From assembly GCA_902798915.1 (NCBI GenBank), contig CADBYM010000053.1:1-35792 (forward strand): a stretch of DNA of 35,792 nt. Direction: 5' to 3'. The DNA comes from an uncultured Coriobacteriaceae bacterium. GTDB lineage: Bacteria > Actinomycetota > Coriobacteriia > Coriobacteriales > Atopobiaceae. Both the position numbers and the translations under genes were made by a program. Below the pieces are notes generated by a model. That model was not told the origin of the DNA and searched no databases. It saw only the letters and a list, made by a program, of their open reading frames with translations. Shown in pieces: positions 33,256 to 35,792 of this stretch (positions within the stretch are counted from its first letter, which is position 1; every line of letters starts with the position of its first letter).

Positions 33256-33424
33256 GTGCCCCAACGCACCACAGGGGCGACTCGGCGCGCGCTCGTGGTC
33301 GAGCTCAAGTGGAGCCGGAACACCCGCGCTGCAATGGGCCAGGTGCGACCGCGACTACGCGCAGGTGCTGCGTGACTGGGGCGGCCCGGTGCTCCTCGTA
33401 GGGATCACCTATGACCCCAAGTCG
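33256..33424 (+). pseudogene. Remnant of an AAA-ATPase-like/PD-(D/E)XK protein (C-terminal nuclease part)
   Basis: RRALVVELKWSRNTRAAMGQV is readable in one frame to about 33347, then RDYAQVLRDWGGPVLLVGITYDPKS continues in another. Together they match the end of the PD-(D/E)XK domain of AAA-ATPase-like (PF09820/DUF1703-type) proteins, with the ExK motif in VELKW. Two bases seem lost in the joining region. No ATPase part precedes it; the upstream neighbour is an unrelated terminator. The rest of the 33170-33455 gap shows nothing else. It is a decayed fragment, not expressed as a full protein. Confidence 0.6.
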
Positions 33425-33455
33425 AATTTGCGGGGAGATCGATTGATACTTGCGC

Positions 33456-34424
33456 TTATCGCACGTTGCGATCGCGGATGAGCGCCATGACCTGCTCGGC
33501 GTTCTGCTCTAGGATCCACGCGGGTGCTAGGCGTGCCTCCGGGTACGCGAATGCGGTGCCTTGGGTCTCGCGTGTGAGCAGCGCCGAAAAGAATCGTTCC
33601 CAGCTGGTGTGGTCCCGTGATTCGATGTAGTCGGCGGGAGACCTCAAGATGCTCTGGAGTTCCGGGTTTCTTACCAGTCCCGACGAGAGCAGCAGCCATT
33701 CGAAGGACTCGGGCAGACAAATCGTGATGGAATCCGCATGGCTCTCTTGCAATGCGAGGACACGACCTGCCTCCGCCCCGAACGCCGCTCCATCCGCCAC
33801 GACGAAGACCCTGCGTTCGAGGTGCCGCCGCAGCCATGGGTAGATGCCTGAGTTGTTCTGGGCGCTCACGCACACGATGTCCGTCTGCTCAAAGCGCTTG
33901 CGGTAAAACTCATAGCCGCTCTTTGCGTCCTCGGTGAGCAAGGTTTCGTAGTTCGCCCGTACGGTGCTTGGGGTGCCGTATACGTGGCGAACGCGAGGGC
34001 GGTATAGCGGCTCGAGGCTGTGGTAGCGTCCGCTCGTCTTGATCGCGTAGATCTCGTTGACGCTATAGGGCAGTTGGTGAAGTGGCTCGCGGGAGAAGAT
34101 GACGTAGTAGTTGTCGGTGCCGAGGACAGCGGCGGCAAACTCCTCGCTTGGCACGTAGCGCGCACCCTCGTCGACGAAGACGATGGAGCTGGAAAAGCCC
34201 GCTAGCTGGTGGCGCCAGTCGTAGTCGGTGAGGGCCACGCAGGGTCTGTCGCACGAGAGCTGCACTCGGCTGTCCGCCCCCTCGCGCATGTGCGCCGCGA
34301 CGAGGTCGTAGAGGGTGGTCTTGCCAGTTCCGCTGTCTCCGCGCACAACTGTGATGTTGCGGCGTACGTCGAAGCGGAACCGTACGCGCTTGTTGCCTAT
34401 GCTTACCCGATGCGTGCCCCGCAT
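33456..34424 (-). CDS. P-loop ATPase partner of DUF4869-type protein, function unknown
   Basis: The 322-residue product starts at 34424 after GGGAGG. It shows a Walker A GDSGTGKTT (residues 29-37) directly after a short beta-rich opening, and a Walker B-like IVFVDEG (81-87). It then has DNYYVIFSREPLHQLPYSVN, YGTPSTV and TEDAKSGYEFYRKRFEQ. The C-terminal part may form a second compact domain (IYPWLRRHLERRVFVVADGA). It resembles conserved Firmicutes/Actinobacteria ATP-binding proteins encoded beside DUF4869 genes. No transmembrane segment or DNA-binding motif is seen. It is cotranscribed with the upstream gene on the reverse strand, 84 bases apart. A defence or regulatory role is conjecture. 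Confidence 0.7.
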   Translation of the reverse strand: MRGTHRVSIGNKRVRFRFDVRRNITVVRGDSGTGKTTLYDLVAAHMREGADSRVQLSCDRPCVALTDYDWRHQLAGFSSSIVFVDEGARYVPSEEFAAAVLGTDNYYVIFSREPLHQLPYSVNEIYAIKTSGRYHSLEPLYRPRVRHVYGTPSTVRANYETLLTEDAKSGYEFYRKRFEQTDIVCVSAQNNSGIYPWLRRHLERRVFVVADGAAFGAEAGRVLALQESHADSITICLPESFEWLLLSSGLVRNPELQSILRSPADYIESRDHTSWERFFSALLTRETQGTAFAYPEARLAPAWILEQNAEQVMALIRDRNVR

Positions 34425-34508
34425 GGAACCTCCCTTCGATGTTGGGATGCTTGAAGCGCTGCCTGGCCGCGCTGCGCTTGCTGTCTCGGCACATACACAG
34501 CCGCTCTC

Positions 34509-34973
34509 TTACAGGTAGTCCCCTGCGAGGAGCAGGAACTCCACCCGGTTCGTGGCGATGCCCAGGCTTTTGCCCTCGGGGTCGCGCACACGAATCCGAA
34601 ATGGCCCCGCTCCGAAGTCCATGAGGTGGCGCAGGTTGACGAGTAGCCGTCGCTTCTGCCGCGCACGGCTGTCGGCGATGTGCAGGATCCATTTCGCGCA
34701 GTTGTCCCCGCAGGTCGACACGTTGAAGACGCGCGACCGGTCATTGTCGAGGAGCATGAGGGTCTTCACGCCGCCCGAGAGCTGCAGGGGGGATATGGGT
34801 CCGAGGACCGGACTCTGGATGAGGCTGGGTCCCACCACTTCCGACCTGTCCACGTCGCGGATCATCTGCACCGAGAGGGGCTTGACAATCCATTCGGGCA
34901 GATAGGCGTTCTTGAAGTACTCGGCCGTGTTGAACACTGCGTCGGGCATGTCGCCGAGCTGCACGTTGAGCAT
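34509..34973 (-). CDS. DUF4869-like protein
   Basis: The 154-residue product is read from ATG 34973, preceded by GAGGGAGG; the longer open frame up to 35090 has no such support. Features: MLNVQLGDMPDAVFNT, YLPEWIVKPLSVQMIRDVD, SPVLGPISPLQLSGGVKTL, FNVSTCGDNCAKWILHIA and NLRHLMDFG. These match my recollection of DUF4869, a family of gut bacteria with no known function. It lies directly upstream of the P-loop ATPase on the same strand, the usual arrangement. The conserved CGDNC could be structural or catalytic. Confidence 0.65.
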   Translation of the reverse strand: MLNVQLGDMPDAVFNTAEYFKNAYLPEWIVKPLSVQMIRDVDRSEVVGPSLIQSPVLGPISPLQLSGGVKTLMLLDNDRSRVFNVSTCGDNCAKWILHIADSRARQKRRLLVNLRHLMDFGAGPFRIRVRDPEGKSLGIATNRVEFLLLAGDYL

Positions 34974-34996
34974 GGTCCTCCCTCTGTTGTGTACTC

Positions 34997-35026
34997 CGTA
35001 TACCTTAGCCGAAAGCGCGAAGGCAA
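34997..35026 (-). promoter_or_regulatory. Candidate promoter of the DUF4869/ATPase pair
   Basis: On the reverse strand TTGCCT (35026-35021) and TATACG (35002-34997) are 18 bases apart. The -10 box ends 23 bases before the start codon at 34973. A second TTGCC overlaps the first upstream. Confidence 0.5.
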
Positions 35027-35299
35027 GGCAAGGGGACGAGCGCGATGCCGACGGCTGTCGTGCGGATGGTCTGGTCCTTGGCGGCATCACATCCTGCTTG
35101 CATGCTCATGCAGCGTGCGCGGAATGAGCGTTCGGCAGCCTTCTTGCAAAGAAGCCGAAAAGTGCCCATAGCCCGCCCGCAGGATGACCGTAATCGTACA
35201 TCCTCAAGAGTGATATAACTGGCGGGATATGCTACGTCATGGCTCTCGTCGCGCATCCTTGTTGAGCGCGTTCCAAGGGTCGCAAGGCAACCTTGCGGT

Positions 35300-35308
35300 T
35301 GGTATGAT
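35300..35308 (+). promoter_or_regulatory. Candidate extended -10 promoter of the AAA-ATPase-like gene
   Basis: TGGTATGAT (35300-35308) matches the TGnTATAAT extended -10 form. A CGCAAGG/CCTTGCG inverted repeat (35281-35297) lies just upstream. The GTG at 35336 follows AAGGGGG. The rest of 35091-35335 shows only short inverted repeats. Confidence 0.4.
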
Positions 35309-35335
35309 GCTGTTGTCACCATAGAAGGGGGCGCC

Positions 35336-35792
35336 GTGGCGAGGACGATCAGCATAGGCAGACAGAGCTTCGAGAGCCTACGCATGCGGGGTAACTTCTA
35401 CGTCGACAAGACCGGCTTCGTCAGAGACTGGTGGTTGGCGGACGACGATGTCACGCTCGTCTGCCGACTCCGACGCGGAGCGGGATGCCATGCGGGCGCT
35501 TCAGGGCACGGTACCGGTAGTCTTTATCAGCTTCGCCCGCGTGAAGCAGAGCGACTTCCAGAGCATGCTGGGTCGCATCAATACGCTCATGGTCTCTGCG
35601 GTACAGGCGCATTCTTACCTGCGCTCGTGGGTCGGGCTCGACGACACTGACCGAGCGAGGCTCGATCGAGTGTCCCTTGACATGTCGCCCACTACCTGCG
35701 CCGACGTGCCGAACATGCTCTGCGACCTGCTGCGCCGCCATCACGGCGTGGAGCCCGTCGTTCTCATCGACGAGTACGACGCGCCGATGCAG
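35336..35792 (+). pseudogene. AAA-ATPase-like protein with deleted P-loop region (3' end outside window)
   Basis: GTG 35336 begins RTISIGRQSFESLRMRGNFY, VDKTGFVRDWW and DDVTLV, the exact opening of the AAA-ATPase-like family (PF09820). Normally RPRRFGKTLN (Walker A) follows VTLV. Here it jumps at about 35461 to DAERDAMRALQGTVPVVFIS in another frame, which continues to the window end with FARVKQ, HSYLRSW and the Walker B-like VVLIDEYDAPM. About 45 codons, including the whole P-loop, are missing. ATP binding should be lost, so I call it a pseudogene. Confidence 0.7.

Overview
The window is high-GC DNA that I read as a member of the Coriobacteriia, probably Atopobiaceae/Olsenella-like. This rests on the TPKTG-type sortase signal, the very large CnaB/SpaA surface protein, a DUF559-like protein of the type common in that class, and the style of the ribosomal proteins. 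The placement is inference, because no rRNA or tRNA is present to test it.

Region 1 (1-14718) is the 3' part of a giant sortase-anchored surface protein whose start lies outside the window. It contains about 31 tandem domains of the CnaB2 type (the SpyTag/SpyCatcher fold), each keeping the Lys, Glu and Asp of an intramolecular Lys-Asp isopeptide bond. These are interrupted by D2-like, FctA-like, classic CnaB and SpaA domains. As given, the reading frame breaks near 7800, 10994 and 11327. Two of the breaks sit at the end of the same 100-bp perfect repeat, which suggests misassembly, though real decay is possible.

Region 2 (14719-25768) is the S10/spc ribosomal cluster with secY: rplC, rplD, rplW, rplB, rpsS, rplV, rpsC, rplP, rpmC, rpsQ, rplN, rplX, terminator, rplE, rpsZ, rpsH, rplF, rplR, rpsE, rpmD, rplO, secY, terminator. 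rpsJ is not in its usual place before rplC, and adk/map/infA do not follow secY. Two internal spacers carry unexpected hairpins.

Region 3 (25769-28345) is accessory. It holds a 4 x 93-bp non-coding array of eight alternating inverted motifs, a DUF559-like protein, and a type III toxin-antitoxin locus. The locus has two 34-nt antitoxin RNA repeats that can fold as H-type pseudoknots, an attenuator hairpin, and a ToxN/AbiQ-like toxin interrupted by an in-frame amber codon. A degenerate element of about 47 bp lies on both sides of this module.

Region 4 (28346-33169) has an O-antigen ligase/polymerase-like membrane protein with a helical C-terminus, followed by a secreted protein of Ig-like/YDG-type repeats broken by a 14-bp frameshifting deletion.

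Region 5 (33170-35792) has a reverse-strand pair (a DUF4869-like protein and a P-loop ATPase, function unknown) flanked by remnants of two AAA-ATPase-like/PD-(D/E)XK genes. One remnant keeps only the nuclease C-terminus, and the other has lost its P-loop.
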